A stretch of 64,000 bases of DNA from an uncultured Dehalococcoidia bacterium (GCA_958296385.1 OY282494.1:1773537-1837536), one strand, 5' to 3'. Positions 32,066-41,075 are shown, numbered from the stretch's first letter. The notes: generated by a model from the sequence alone, not told the origin. Translations and numbers: made by a program.

Positions 32066-33877
32066 ATGACGCATAACGGGCACTCCCCACGGCAGTACGC
32101 TGCCCTGATGGTGGGATGGCTGCGGGGCCGGCTGGCGTTTTTGACGCAACCGGGGGCGTTGCCGCTGGTTCTGTTGCTGTTGGCGATGGCCACGGTGTTT
32201 CTGTTCGGTAACGACCGGGGGCATTTTTACCGGGACGGTCATCATGACTGGATAACGTCACAGCACTTGGCACAGGCGGTGAATCTGTCGCCGGGGCATA
32301 ATTTCCTGCCGTTCGTTAACCGAACCCTGACTGCTGGCGGGGAGCCTTCCTATATCACCTACTCGAGTTGGCCCGTAGGGAGCTACGCGCTGGTCAAGCT
32401 GGCCATCCTGCCTTTCGGGGATGACTTTGCGGCGCGTCTTTATGCGGCCCGCATTTTGCTGCTGCTGCTTTTTGCCGGCAGCGCGGTGCTGTCCTATCTG
32501 GCAATGGCCCGGCTCACGAGAGATAGCTGGGTTGCGTTGACCGCAACGCTGCTGGCGTTTGCGTCGTATTACTGTCTGTACTATAACGACTCTTACGCCC
32601 CGGACGCGATACCGGGGTTTTTCGGGTTCGTGCTGGCCTTTCACGGGATGGTTCTTTTCGTCCAGGAGGGGCGGTTCCGGCAACTGCTGGTGAAATCCGG
32701 CATAGCGCTGCTGCTTTGCTGGCAGGTTTATGCGCTGCTGCTGCCGTTCATCTTAATCGGCCTGGCGATAGAGCTGTTCAAGGCCCGTGCTGGCGGTTCT
32801 ACCCCTCCGAGTTTATCCGGTGGGCCGGCAGCGCGGCCCCGCCGCCGCCGGGGCCGCGCTGCCGGTTCTACCGACCCGAGTCTGGCCGGTCAAATCAAGC
32901 ATTATGGCGGCACGTTGCTGTTCAGCCGCTATGTGATGCTGGGCGTGGTTGCGCTGTGCATTGGCCTCGCGGCGCTGTCTCTCAACGTTGCCAACGAATA
33001 CTTGGCCTATGACGGCAGAGTTCCAGTGACTGAACTGGGGCCGCTATATTCCGCGAGTAAGCGCCTTGGACTGAACGATGCGTTTGTTGCAATGCACGCC
33101 GATTCGTTGGAGTGGTGGGCTTTTCTGGAGAACCAGTTCTACCGCATCGGTAGAATGATGCTGCCGTTCTTTATAAGTCCGTATGACGGTGAATACATCT
33201 ATGACCACTGGGGCGGAGTTCAGCCCGGTGATTTTCTGGGCGTGATTGTCGGGATATTGGCGCTAGTCGCCAGCTGCATTGGGTTGGTGTTCGCCCGCAT
33301 TGACCACAAAATGCTGCTGGCAACCTTGCTGCTGGCGGGTTTCTGCTGGGCGCTGCCGCTGCGGATTTTTACGGCTTTTCACGATTTTCAGGCCCTGTTC
33401 TACATCGGCATACCATTGACGGCGTTCTCTTTGCTGATGCTGTACGTGCGCAAATCATCCGGCCCGCAACTCGTTTCCGTCTTTGCCGTTGCCGCCCTGC
33501 TGGTATTCGTCCTTTCCAGCGCGGCGATGGCCAACGTCGGACACAGCGCGGGCGAGGCCGCGACAGATGATGCGATAACGCAGGACTTTGCCGCGATACA
33601 CCGGATAGCGGACGGGGCGAGGGTTGTTATACCCAACGCTTATATTGACCAGGAGTTTGGCGGGGCGCCGGTGGGGTTAAGTTACTTTCTGACCGGAAGC
33701 CTTATCGGATACGAGGCCGGCGACGTAGTTCCCAACGCAAATCCGTTCATTGTGCCAATGAACCGGGAACACGCCGACTTTATCCTGATGCCGCAGTACG
33801 AACCCGGCCCGGCCCTGCTGACGCCGGGCAACCGACTGGTTTTCTTGTATGACCGCGCGCTTTACGACGGTCAGTAG
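32066..33877 (+). CDS. Large polytopic membrane protein, GT-C glycosyltransferase-like
   Basis: A 603-residue protein with about ten to twelve transmembrane helices and a C-terminal soluble part. The early large loop begins HFYRDGHHDWITSQHLAQAV, which fits the first extracytoplasmic loop of GT-C/ArnT-like mannosyl- or arabinosyltransferases, though the usual DD/DE pair is not clear. A 42-residue Pro/Arg/Gly insertion (~240-280) is encoded by a perfect DNA palindrome (32825-32865) and looks like inserted sequence. Substrate unknown. It probably follows the DUF6941-like gene in one transcript. Confidence 0.55.
   Translation: MTHNGHSPRQYAALMVGWLRGRLAFLTQPGALPLVLLLLAMATVFLFGNDRGHFYRDGHHDWITSQHLAQAVNLSPGHNFLPFVNRTLTAGGEPSYITYSSWPVGSYALVKLAILPFGDDFAARLYAARILLLLLFAGSAVLSYLAMARLTRDSWVALTATLLAFASYYCLYYNDSYAPDAIPGFFGFVLAFHGMVLFVQEGRFRQLLVKSGIALLLCWQVYALLLPFILIGLAIELFKARAGGSTPPSLSGGPAARPRRRRGRAAGSTDPSLAGQIKHYGGTLLFSRYVMLGVVALCIGLAALSLNVANEYLAYDGRVPVTELGPLYSASKRLGLNDAFVAMHADSLEWWAFLENQFYRIGRMMLPFFISPYDGEYIYDHWGGVQPGDFLGVIVGILALVASCIGLVFARIDHKMLLATLLLAGFCWALPLRIFTAFHDFQALFYIGIPLTAFSLLMLYVRKSSGPQLVSVFAVAALLVFVLSSAAMANVGHSAGEAATDDAITQDFAAIHRIADGARVVIPNAYIDQEFGGAPVGLSYFLTGSLIGYEAGDVVPNANPFIVPMNREHADFILMPQYEPGPALLTPGNRLVFLYDRALYDGQ
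32825..32865. repeat. Palindromic insertion inside the membrane protein gene
   Basis: A perfect 17 bp stem (CCGGCAGCGCGGCCCCG at 32825-32841 and its complement at 32849-32865) with a 7-base loop. It is flanked by imperfect direct repeats containing GGTTCTACC and CCGAGT at about 32794-32812 and 32863-32881. It is in frame and adds an Arg/Pro/Gly stretch between membrane segments. Confidence 0.8.
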
Positions 33878-33931
33878 GACGGGACGTTCCGGGATGGCGA
33901 ATCCCGTTTTGAGTGATAGGGGACGGAACAG

Positions 33932-33967
33932 CCCCCGGTCATTCCGAGCGCTGCGTTCAGAATGACA
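33932..33967. repeat. Collapsed remnant of the MITE-like repeat
   Basis: The two arm ends (GGTCATTCCGAGCGC and GCGTTCAGAATGAC) are joined with almost no centre. This lies in the 210-base gap before the oxidase operon, about 30 bases upstream of its -35 box. Confidence 0.6.
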
Positions 33968-33994
33968 AACCCAAAATTGGTGTCCGTCCCAAAT

Positions 33995-34023
33995 TGACAG
34001 GCTTTTGCGCTTGTGCTATTGTT
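33995..34023 (+). promoter_or_regulatory. Sigma70-type promoter of the cytochrome oxidase operon
   Basis: A perfect TTGACA (33995-34000), 17 bases, then TATGTT (34018-34023), 64 bases before the subunit II start. It is the best-matching -35 box in the window and drives the five-gene respiratory operon. Confidence 0.6.
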
Positions 34024-34087
34024 ACCGCCGCTAGTGAAATTTTGCACATACTATGGCCGGCCGCAGCCGTAGTCTGGGGGGTTCACG

Positions 34088-35410
34088 ATGGGGCTGATGC
34101 CCTTCTCTGAGGAAGATTCACCTGTCAATATCCGCGAGGGCTCCGGCCCGGCAACCAGTCCCCGTTGCACGGTGAACAGTGCCTCCGACTCTCCGCCCCG
34201 GCCCCGCCGTTCCTGGCGTCCTCTGGCGATTCTCGCGGTACTTGGCGGCGTTCTGCTGCTGGCCGCGCTGGGTTGCGACCCCGACGCTCCGCAGTCCACC
34301 TTTGGCGTCAACGGCCCGGTGGCCCGGGAGCAGCTGCTCCTCTTTAACGTGCTGCTGTGGACGATGGTGGCGGTGTTCGTGCTGGTGGAGGGGGCGCTGC
34401 TGTATGCCGCCATCCGTTTCCGCCGCCGGCCGGGCGACCCGCTGCCGCCGCAAACCCACGGCCATACCCCGCTGGAAATCGCCTGGACTATCATCCCCAC
34501 CATTCTCATCCTGGCGCTGGGCATCTGGTCCGTGTTCGTCCTGTTCAAGCTGGAGCCGGGCGAGGCCATCGCTCAGGCGCAGGCCCGGGGCACCGAACCG
34601 CTGTACGTTGAGGCGGTCGGGCATCAGTGGTGGTGGGAGTTCCGCTATCCCGACGCCGATGGCAGCGGCAAGCTGGTTACCACCGCCAACGAGATGCGGA
34701 TTCCCGTTAACCGCCCCATCATTATGACGCTCAAGAGCGACGACGTTATCCATAGTTTCTGGATTCCCAAACTGGCCGGCAAGCAGGACGTAGTGCCGAC
34801 GCGGGCCAATCAGATGTGGTTCCTTGCCGAAGACGTCGGTATGTACTACGGCCAATGCGCCGAGTTCTGCGGCGTCGCCCACGCGCAGATGAAGTTCCGC
34901 GTCCACGCTATGGAGGATCCCGAGTACCTGGCCTGGGTAGCGGGCTTTGGCCAGCCCAACGAGCTGTCGGCGCAGGCGGCGCGGGGCCAGCTGGTGTTCC
35001 TGGGCGACGGGCAGTGCGTTACCTGCCACACGGTGGGCGCATCCGATACCGTCAACGAAGTTGGCGACGGCGTGCAGCAGGGGCGGATGAATACCTACCT
35101 GGCTTATAACAAGTGGCTCAACAAGCCCGCTGAGGAACGATTGGAGGACGTGCGTACCGGCAACGAACCGCCGGCCGCCTTTGCCGCGCCCAACCTGACC
35201 GACCTGGGCCTGCGTACCACCATCGGCTCCGGCCTGCTTGACCTGAACCGGGAAACGCTGCGCCAGTGGATTCGCGACCCGGATGACATCAAACCTGGCA
35301 ACCGGATGTCGGAACTGGCGGCCATCTACCAGACCCGCACCGACCACCGGGCCGACCTGTCCGAGGACCAGTTGACCGACCTGGTTGCCTATCTTATGGA
35401 GCAGAGGTAA
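34088..35410 (+). CDS. ctaC: Cytochrome c oxidase subunit II fused to cytochrome c (caa3 type)
   Basis: A 440-residue membrane-anchored subunit that takes electrons from cytochrome c and passes them through CuA to heme a. A lipobox-like LAALGC occurs near residue 60, then two transmembrane helices. The CuA site is intact: H...CAEFCGVAHAQM, with Cys257, Cys261, His265 and Met268. VGHQWWWEFRYP is the usual aromatic entry patch. A C-terminal cytochrome c with CVTCH (Cys310, Cys313, His314) makes it a caa3-type subunit. It is first in the operon, with 124 bases before subunit I. Confidence 0.95.
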   Translation: MGLMPFSEEDSPVNIREGSGPATSPRCTVNSASDSPPRPRRSWRPLAILAVLGGVLLLAALGCDPDAPQSTFGVNGPVAREQLLLFNVLLWTMVAVFVLVEGALLYAAIRFRRRPGDPLPPQTHGHTPLEIAWTIIPTILILALGIWSVFVLFKLEPGEAIAQAQARGTEPLYVEAVGHQWWWEFRYPDADGSGKLVTTANEMRIPVNRPIIMTLKSDDVIHSFWIPKLAGKQDVVPTRANQMWFLAEDVGMYYGQCAEFCGVAHAQMKFRVHAMEDPEYLAWVAGFGQPNELSAQAARGQLVFLGDGQCVTCHTVGASDTVNEVGDGVQQGRMNTYLAYNKWLNKPAEERLEDVRTGNEPPAAFAAPNLTDLGLRTTIGSGLLDLNRETLRQWIRDPDDIKPGNRMSELAAIYQTRTDHRADLSEDQLTDLVAYLMEQR

Positions 35411-35534
35411 GCGCGCGCCGCCGGCCTCGCCACGACCGACTGCCGCTTTTGTTTGCAATGACACACCACAGACGCATCGCCGCTAACGCAGCCCCGCCGG
35501 CCTACCGGAGGGGCGGCAGCGGAGGACCGGAGCA

Positions 35535-37403
35535 ATGGTAACCATCACCGGCGTAATCCCCAGGCCCACCACCTACAGCGGGTTGTGGGGCTGGCTCACC
35601 ACAGTTGACCACAAGCGCATCGGCGCCCTGTACGGCGTAACCGCCTTCTTCTTCTTTATGGTGGGCGGCATCGAGGCCGGCATCATGCGGCTGCAACTGG
35701 CGCAGGCCGACTCGGACCTCGTTTCCGCCGAGTGGTTCAACGCCATGTTCACCATGCACGGCACCACCATGATTTTCCTGGTGATAATGCCGTTTGGCGC
35801 AACGTTCTTCAACTTTCTGATACCGCTGATGATTGGCGCGCGGGACGTAGCCTTCCCCCGCCTGAACGCCTTTTCCTACTGGACGTTCCTGTTCGGCGCG
35901 CTTTTGATGCACGTCGGCTTTATCATCGGGCAGGTTCCCGATGCCGGCTGGTTCTCCTACGCCAACCTGACCGCCGCACCGTTCAGCGTGGGCAAGGGGC
36001 TGGACATCTGGGCGCTGAGCTTGCAGGTCTTGGGCGTAGCATCCCTGGCCGCCGGCTTCAACTTCGTCGTTACCATCATCAATATGCGCGCGCCGGGTAT
36101 GACGCTGATGCGGATGCCGGTGTTCGTGTGGATGACGCTGGTAACCAGCATCCTGCTGGTGCTGGCCTTCCCCATCATTACCGTCGCCCTGATTGAACTC
36201 ACCGCCGACCGGCAGTTTGGCGCCAACTTCTTCAACGTGGCCGCCGGCGGCGACCCCATCCTGTGGCAGCATCTCTTCTGGCTCTTCGGCCATCCGGAGG
36301 TGTACATCCTGATTCTGCCGGCGATGGGGATCGTTTCCGAGGTGATACCCACCTTCAGCCGCAAGCCGCTGTTCGGCTATCCGGTGATCATATTCTCCGG
36401 CATCGTCATCGCCATCATGAGCTGGGCGGTGTGGAGCCACCATATGTTCACCGTCGGCCTGGGCCCCATCGCCAACTCGGTGTTCACCATCACCACCATG
36501 CTTATTGCGGTGCCCACCGGCGTCAAGATTTTCAACTGGATTGGCACCATGTGGCAGGGTTCCATCGACTTGCGGACGCCCATGCTCATGGCCATCGGTT
36601 TCGTGGCGCTGTTTATCGTGGGCGGGCTGTCCGGCGTCTCCCACGCCGTATCGCCCTCCGACTTTCAGCAGCAGGACACCTACTACATCGTCGCCCACAT
36701 TCACTACGTGCTGTTCGGCGGGGCGATTTTCGGCATCTTCGCCGGCATCTACTACTGGTATCCCAAGATAACCGGGCGGATGTACAACGAGCTGCTGGGC
36801 AAGATTCACTTCTGGCTGATGTTCGTTGGGATGAACCTGACTTTCTTCCCGATGCACTACGCCGGCCTGAACGGTATGCCCCGGCGCATTTACACGTACT
36901 CCGAGGGTTTCGGCTGGGAGGGGATGAACCTGCTGGCCACCGCCGGGTTCTTCGTTCTCGTCATCGGCACCCTGGTCTTCATGCACAACTTCCTGCGCAG
37001 CGTCAAAAAGGGCGAGCCCGCCGGGCACGACCCGTGGGACGCGCCGACGCTGGAATGGAGCATCTCTTCGCCGCCGCCGGTGTACAACTTTGCCGAGGTT
37101 CCGCAGGTGAAGGGGCAGGATGACTACTGGATTACCAAGCGCCAGGCCGCCGCGCGGGGCGAGACCGTGCCGGCCGAGCCGCACATTGACCCCAGCACGG
37201 TTCACCTGCCCAGCCCGTCCTACTGGCCGCTGGTAGCAGCCTTTGGCACGGTCTGGATTGCCGGCGGCCTGCTGATTGACTTCGGCTGGGATTACATCCG
37301 GTTCCCCCTCAGCTTTGTGGGCGGGCTAATCGCCATCATCGGCGTCATCGGCTGGTCAAACGAACCGCCGGCCGCCGAGCATGACGACGCCGGGCATCAC
37401 TGA
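35535..37403 (+). CDS. ctaD: Cytochrome c oxidase subunit I
   Basis: A 622-residue catalytic subunit with 12 or more transmembrane helices that reduces O2 to water and pumps protons. Key features are present: the heme a ligand in FTMHGTTMIFLVIMPFG, HPEVYILILPAMG (CuB His, cross-linked Tyr, and the D-channel Glu of A1-type oxidases), the double His VWSHHMFTVG, and HIHYVLFGGAIFG. The long C-terminal part carries extra helices as in caa3 enzymes. GGAGGACCGGAGCA leads to the ATG. Confidence 0.97.
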   Translation: MVTITGVIPRPTTYSGLWGWLTTVDHKRIGALYGVTAFFFFMVGGIEAGIMRLQLAQADSDLVSAEWFNAMFTMHGTTMIFLVIMPFGATFFNFLIPLMIGARDVAFPRLNAFSYWTFLFGALLMHVGFIIGQVPDAGWFSYANLTAAPFSVGKGLDIWALSLQVLGVASLAAGFNFVVTIINMRAPGMTLMRMPVFVWMTLVTSILLVLAFPIITVALIELTADRQFGANFFNVAAGGDPILWQHLFWLFGHPEVYILILPAMGIVSEVIPTFSRKPLFGYPVIIFSGIVIAIMSWAVWSHHMFTVGLGPIANSVFTITTMLIAVPTGVKIFNWIGTMWQGSIDLRTPMLMAIGFVALFIVGGLSGVSHAVSPSDFQQQDTYYIVAHIHYVLFGGAIFGIFAGIYYWYPKITGRMYNELLGKIHFWLMFVGMNLTFFPMHYAGLNGMPRRIYTYSEGFGWEGMNLLATAGFFVLVIGTLVFMHNFLRSVKKGEPAGHDPWDAPTLEWSISSPPPVYNFAEVPQVKGQDDYWITKRQAAARGETVPAEPHIDPSTVHLPSPSYWPLVAAFGTVWIAGGLLIDFGWDYIRFPLSFVGGLIAIIGVIGWSNEPPAAEHDDAGHH

Positions 37404-37479
37404 TTGACTCCGGCCCCGCCACTTACTTTGTTCACCGAATACGCACTGATTACGCACTGACCTGACCAGGAGGCGCGCG

Positions 37480-38160
37480 TTGGCCCACGCAGAAACCGCC
37501 CACGCCCCGCCGGTGGAAGTGGAGGAAGCAACCACTACCGGCATAAATCACCGGAAACTCCTGATGTGGGTGTTTCTCGGCTCCGACTGCCTGTTCTTCG
37601 GCTCCCTCATCGCCACCTACATGGTGTACCGGGGCCAGAGCATCGTCGGCCCGTACCCGGCCGACATCGTGGACGTTCCGATAACCACCATCAGCACCTT
37701 CGTGCTCCTGATGAGCTCGTTCTCAATGGTGATGGCGGTGGCCGCCGCGCGCAGCGGCAACCAGAAACGCCTGATTCAATGGCTGCTGGTGACCATAGTG
37801 ATGGGCTGCGGGTTCATCGGCTTTCAGGTCTATGAGTTCAACGCCTTCCGCGTGGAGGGGCTGCGCTACGAAACCAACCTGTTTAGCAGTTCCTTCTACA
37901 CGCTGACCGGGTTCCACGGCGCCCACGTTACGCTGGGCATCTTCTGGCTGATTTGCATTACCATCATCGCCGCCCGCAATCCGGCCGGCCGGCCATCCGG
38001 CCTGGACGTGGACATCGCCGGTTTGTACTGGCACTTCGTGGACATTGTCTGGATTGTGATTTTCACCCTGCTGTACCTCATCGGCGGCTTTGACGCCGGG
38101 CCGGACGCGGGCCACGCCGCCGTGCAGGGATGGAACTGGGTAACCGGACTGGTCAGTTAG
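37480..38160 (+). CDS. ctaE: Cytochrome c oxidase subunit III
   Basis: A 226-residue subunit III with about six to seven helices: LLMWVFLGSDCLFFGSLIATYM, FYTLTGFHGAHVTLGIFWL and YWHFVDIVWIVIFTLLYLIGG are family signatures. It stabilises proton uptake in subunit I. The start is TTG at 37480, set by GGAGG eight bases upstream; no ATG fits. It continues directly into the subunit IV fusion. Confidence 0.95.
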   Translation: MAHAETAHAPPVEVEEATTTGINHRKLLMWVFLGSDCLFFGSLIATYMVYRGQSIVGPYPADIVDVPITTISTFVLLMSSFSMVMAVAAARSGNQKRLIQWLLVTIVMGCGFIGFQVYEFNAFRVEGLRYETNLFSSSFYTLTGFHGAHVTLGIFWLICITIIAARNPAGRPSGLDVDIAGLYWHFVDIVWIVIFTLLYLIGGFDAGPDAGHAAVQGWNWVTGLVS

Positions 38161-38203
38161 GTTTCCCGGATTGTCAGTCAGGTTTCGAGGAGGCAACCAC
38201 CCG

Positions 38204-39064
38204 ATGAGCAGCAACCCCGGGCAGGAGGGCGCAGTGGCCCACCACGAGCACGAATCCCGCGAACACGCATCCCACGAGGACGCCGGGATTGGGCGGTTCT
38301 TCTTCGGCCACGTGCCGGAGGGCGTCCACGGCGGCCTCAAGCAGTACGGCTTGCTGGCGATTTTCCTGGCCATCATAACGTTCGTCGAATTCGTCATCAT
38401 CCTGCCCGAGGACTTGCGCGGCAGCAGCATCGTCATCGCCCCGCTGGTCATCCTGTCGGTCATCAAGTTCTTTTGCGTCGTCGCCTTCTTTATGCACCTG
38501 AAGTTTGAGCACGGGCTGCTCTGGCAGATATTCGTCGCCGGCCTGGTGCTGGGATTGATAGTCGCCATCGCCCTGGTGCTGCTCTTCGGCGTGTTCCGCC
38601 CGACGCCCCGCGCGTTCTCCGAGGGACGGCAGCAGCCCTTCGTGCATCACGTTGAGGAAGCGCCCCACTACGAACCGCTGGTAGTGCCAACTCCGGCCCC
38701 CCTCGGCGCCATCGCCCCGGCCCCCGCCGCCGGCGCGGCGGCCGGCGCATCGCCCGGCCAGCAGATTTTCATGGGCGCCGGCGGCTGCTCCGCCTGCCAT
38801 GCCATTGAGGGCCTGGCAGTCGGCGCTCTGGGGCCTGACCTTACGCACATTGCGACGGTAGCGGAGAGCCGCGTGCCGGGCCAATCAGCCGAGGATTACA
38901 TCCGCGAGTCCATCGTCGAACCGGACGCCTACACCGTTACCGCCGCCGACGAGGGCATCGACCAGGATTTCCAGCAAGGGTTGATGGTGGCGACCACCAG
39001 TTCGCTGGGCCTCACGGATGAGGACGTGGACGAACTGGTTGAATACCTGATGACGCTCCGGTAA
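38204..39064 (+). CDS. Cytochrome oxidase subunit IV fused to a cytochrome c domain
   Basis: A 286-residue hybrid. After a His/Glu-rich N-terminus, residues ~45-130 are a subunit IV-like (CyoD/COX4) three-helix membrane domain (AIITFVEFVIILPEDL, FCVVAFFMHLKFEHGLLW). An Ala/Pro linker leads to a cytochrome c domain (~185-286) with GCSACHAIEGLAVGALGPDLTH and a distal Met in QGLMVATT. The same cytochrome domain recurs in the next gene. Subunit IV carrying its own cytochrome c is unusual. Electron entry through several c domains is inferred. I chose the ATG at 38204 after GAGGAGG. Confidence 0.88.
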   Translation: MSSNPGQEGAVAHHEHESREHASHEDAGIGRFFFGHVPEGVHGGLKQYGLLAIFLAIITFVEFVIILPEDLRGSSIVIAPLVILSVIKFFCVVAFFMHLKFEHGLLWQIFVAGLVLGLIVAIALVLLFGVFRPTPRAFSEGRQQPFVHHVEEAPHYEPLVVPTPAPLGAIAPAPAAGAAAGASPGQQIFMGAGGCSACHAIEGLAVGALGPDLTHIATVAESRVPGQSAEDYIRESIVEPDAYTVTAADEGIDQDFQQGLMVATTSSLGLTDEDVDELVEYLMTLR

Positions 39065-39065
39065 C

Positions 39066-39611
39066 GTGGCCATCCAACCGACGCTGATTCTGCGCAGCAC
39101 GCTCGCCCTGGGCGTGCTGTTTCTTGGATTACTGGTCATCGCCTGCGGCGGCGCTGCGCCCCCGGCCGCCGTTGCGCCCGCCTTGACTGAGCCACCGCCG
39201 ACGGCGATTGCCGCCGCAACCAGCCCGGCCCAACTGCCCGCCGCTACGCTTGCCGGCGCGGCCCCGGATGCTAGTTTGCCGGATGCCAGCCTGATTGACG
39301 CCGGCCGTGCGCTGTTCGCCGGCGGTGGCGGCTGTTCGGCGTGCCACAGCATCGCCGGATTGGGGCAAGGCGTGCTCGGCCCGGACCAAACCCACGTCGG
39401 CACGTGGGCGGCCAGCCGCATCGCCGGCTACACCGCCGAGCAGTACATCCGCGAATCCATCGTGGAACCCTGCGCCTACACCGTCGGCCCGGCGGACGAG
39501 GGCATCAACGCCGAATACCAGTGCGCCCTGATGGAGGCAACGCTGGCCGGCATCGCGCTTTCGGATGCGGACGTGGACGCGCTGGTAGCCTTTATGCTCG
39601 CCCAGAAGTAG
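39066..39611 (+). CDS. Cytochrome c lipoprotein
   Basis: A 181-residue secreted, lipid-anchored cytochrome c. The signal peptide ends in the lipobox LLVIAC (Cys ~27), a Pro/Ala linker follows, and one class I-like heme site reads CSACHSIAGLGQGVLGPDQTH, with the distal Met in CALMEAT. Sequence from the heme site to the end is clearly homologous to the cytochrome domain of the preceding gene, so one is a duplicate of the other. It starts at GTG 39066, two bases after the preceding stop, so it is probably coupled. Likely electron donor to the oxidase. Confidence 0.87.
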   Translation: MAIQPTLILRSTLALGVLFLGLLVIACGGAAPPAAVAPALTEPPPTAIAAATSPAQLPAATLAGAAPDASLPDASLIDAGRALFAGGGGCSACHSIAGLGQGVLGPDQTHVGTWAASRIAGYTAEQYIRESIVEPCAYTVGPADEGINAEYQCALMEATLAGIALSDADVDALVAFMLAQK

Positions 39612-39617
39612 CGCCGC

Positions 39618-40574
39618 CTAAAATCCGAGCCCATCCCGCAGGGCCGCCGCGGCCGCCGGGCCCAACCGCTGGCCCACCATAGCCGCGCCCTCCGCGGCAA
39701 ACCGCCAGTCCCGCGACTGAATCTCGGCCGCCGATTGCCGGGCCAGTCGCCGGCCATACTCGTTGACGAACCCGGCCAGTGCGCCGTCCCCGGAATCTCC
39801 GGACATCTGACGGAACAGCCGGAACATTGGGTCGGTGCGGGCGGCGTTGCAGGCGTCCTCAAAAGTCAGCCCGGACGGATGCTCCCGGAGCAGCAGCGCT
39901 ACGCCAAAGTCGATTAGCCGGAGCGACTCGTCCGGCAGTACCAGCAGGTGCGAGCGTCCATCCGGGTCTGCTAAGGTGGCGTCGTTATAGCAGATGCCGG
40001 CATCGTGCAGACGGTTGATGACGTCGCGCAGCCCGACGCCAACCCGTCGCATCCGTTCCGCATCGGTTTGGCCGGCCGGCAACTCGGTCAGGAACGTGCC
40101 GGCTACGTATTCCTCGCTGATAAAGCCGGCGATGGTGGGCAACTGCTGCGGGCCTACGCCCAGCTCGCCGGCGATGCGGGCGATTTCCGATTCGCCCCGG
40201 CTCTGGCAAGGCTTGATTACTACTTGCACCGTCTGACCGGCGCGCCGGCCGCTGATGATAGCCACCCGCCCGCGAGTACGCCCGTCGTAACGGATGGCCG
40301 CCGCGCCGCCTTGCGGGCCATACACCAAGTCGTAAGCGGCGGGAAACAGGCCGTACACCGAAAACCCCGCAATGCGCTCATCCCGGATGATGACGTCCCA
40401 TAGCTCCGGGTTGGCCTGCGCCAGGGGCCAGAGGGGCCATAAGTGTAAAGAACACCGGCCATCGGCTACCGCAGCATCCCGGATGGCAACCTCATCCGGC
40501 GTAAGCGACGGCAGGCCGGCGATGACGGCGCGCAACGCAGCTAGTTGGCCGCCGCTGTATTGAAAATCAGTCAT
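39618..40574 (-). CDS. Divergent protein-kinase-fold phosphotransferase
   Basis: A 318-residue protein. VVIKPC (Lys121), a Glu in ESEIARIAGELGV (~128-130), LHDAGICYNDATL (Asp198 in the catalytic-loop position, HRD replaced by YND) and LRLIDFGVA (Asp222 of DFG) trace a protein-kinase-like fold of the lipopolysaccharide-kinase/RIO type. The first ~90 residues are a separate N-terminal region. Substrate unknown: a protein, lipid or small molecule are all possible. It converges with the cytochrome lipoprotein gene. Confidence 0.55.
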   Translation of the reverse strand: MTDFQYSGGQLAALRAVIAGLPSLTPDEVAIRDAAVADGRCSLHLWPLWPLAQANPELWDVIIRDERIAGFSVYGLFPAAYDLVYGPQGGAAAIRYDGRTRGRVAIISGRRAGQTVQVVIKPCQSRGESEIARIAGELGVGPQQLPTIAGFISEEYVAGTFLTELPAGQTDAERMRRVGVGLRDVINRLHDAGICYNDATLADPDGRSHLLVLPDESLRLIDFGVALLLREHPSGLTFEDACNAARTDPMFRLFRQMSGDSGDGALAGFVNEYGRRLARQSAAEIQSRDWRFAAEGAAMVGQRLGPAAAAALRDGLGF

Positions 40575-40587
40575 CCCTCTTTACCCC

Positions 40588-40694
40588 AATGTCATTCTGA
40601 GCGCAGCGAAGAATCTCGGCAGCGTAGCACACATTTTGGAGGGCAACGCAGCAGCTACGTCATCGAGATTCTTCGCTGCGCTCAGAATGACATT
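40588..40694. repeat. MITE-like palindromic repeat, copy 4
   Basis: Inverted arms at 40588-40619 and 40663-40694, with one mismatch (CTCGGC against CTCGATG), and a ~43 bp centre. A second right-end fragment (GCTCAGAATGACACTGG) repeats at about 40711-40727, inside the 3' end of the DUF952 gene. Confidence 0.9.
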
Positions 40695-40712
40695 AGAATT
40701 AAGCAGGGGCGC

Positions 40713-41075
40713 TCAGAATGACACTGGAGGGGATAGGGTGAACGCCGCTGGGGACGCGGCGTTGGGGATGAGCGCCCGCACCCGCACAACGGCGTCGGGG
40801 TTGATGGGGCCGTACACGTGGGGGTAGATTTCCCCGGAGCGGGACGGTTCCCGGATTACCGGCGAATCCTCTGGCAGCCGCGCGGTGTCCACATCCAGCA
40901 CCAGCAAGTCGGTGCGGCCGGCGAACAGCCGAGCCGCCACCCGCAGCATCTGCGCCTCATCGCCGCTGGCGTGAATGAACCCCTCATCGGCTAACGACGG
41001 CGCCCGATACTCGTTGGCGGACAGGCCGGCCGCCCAATCGGAACGAAAGGCCAGGTGATAAATCATGGTGCCCAT
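40713..41075 (-). CDS. DUF952 domain protein
   Basis: A 120-residue DUF952 protein: MIYHLAFRSDWAAGLSANEYRAPSLADEGFIHASGDEAQ, then DLLVLDVDTARLPEDSPVIRE and IYPHVYGPINPDAVV. The domain is a predicted small enzyme or ADP-ribosyltransferase-like fold; its activity is not established. Its ATG at 41075 directly abuts the TGA of the protease gene, so translation is probably coupled; an internal ATG at 41066 would also fit. The 3' end runs into repeat-derived sequence, which may have changed the C-terminus. Confidence 0.85.
   Translation of the reverse strand: MGTMIYHLAFRSDWAAGLSANEYRAPSLADEGFIHASGDEAQMLRVAARLFAGRTDLLVLDVDTARLPEDSPVIREPSRSGEIYPHVYGPINPDAVVRVRALIPNAASPAAFTLSPPVSF

Noticed and set aside
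34118-37205. Long minus-strand frames (34118-35464, 35502-37205) opposite the oxidase genes
   Set aside because: The plus strand encodes clear oxidase subunits II and I with all metal ligands; the minus frames are shadows.
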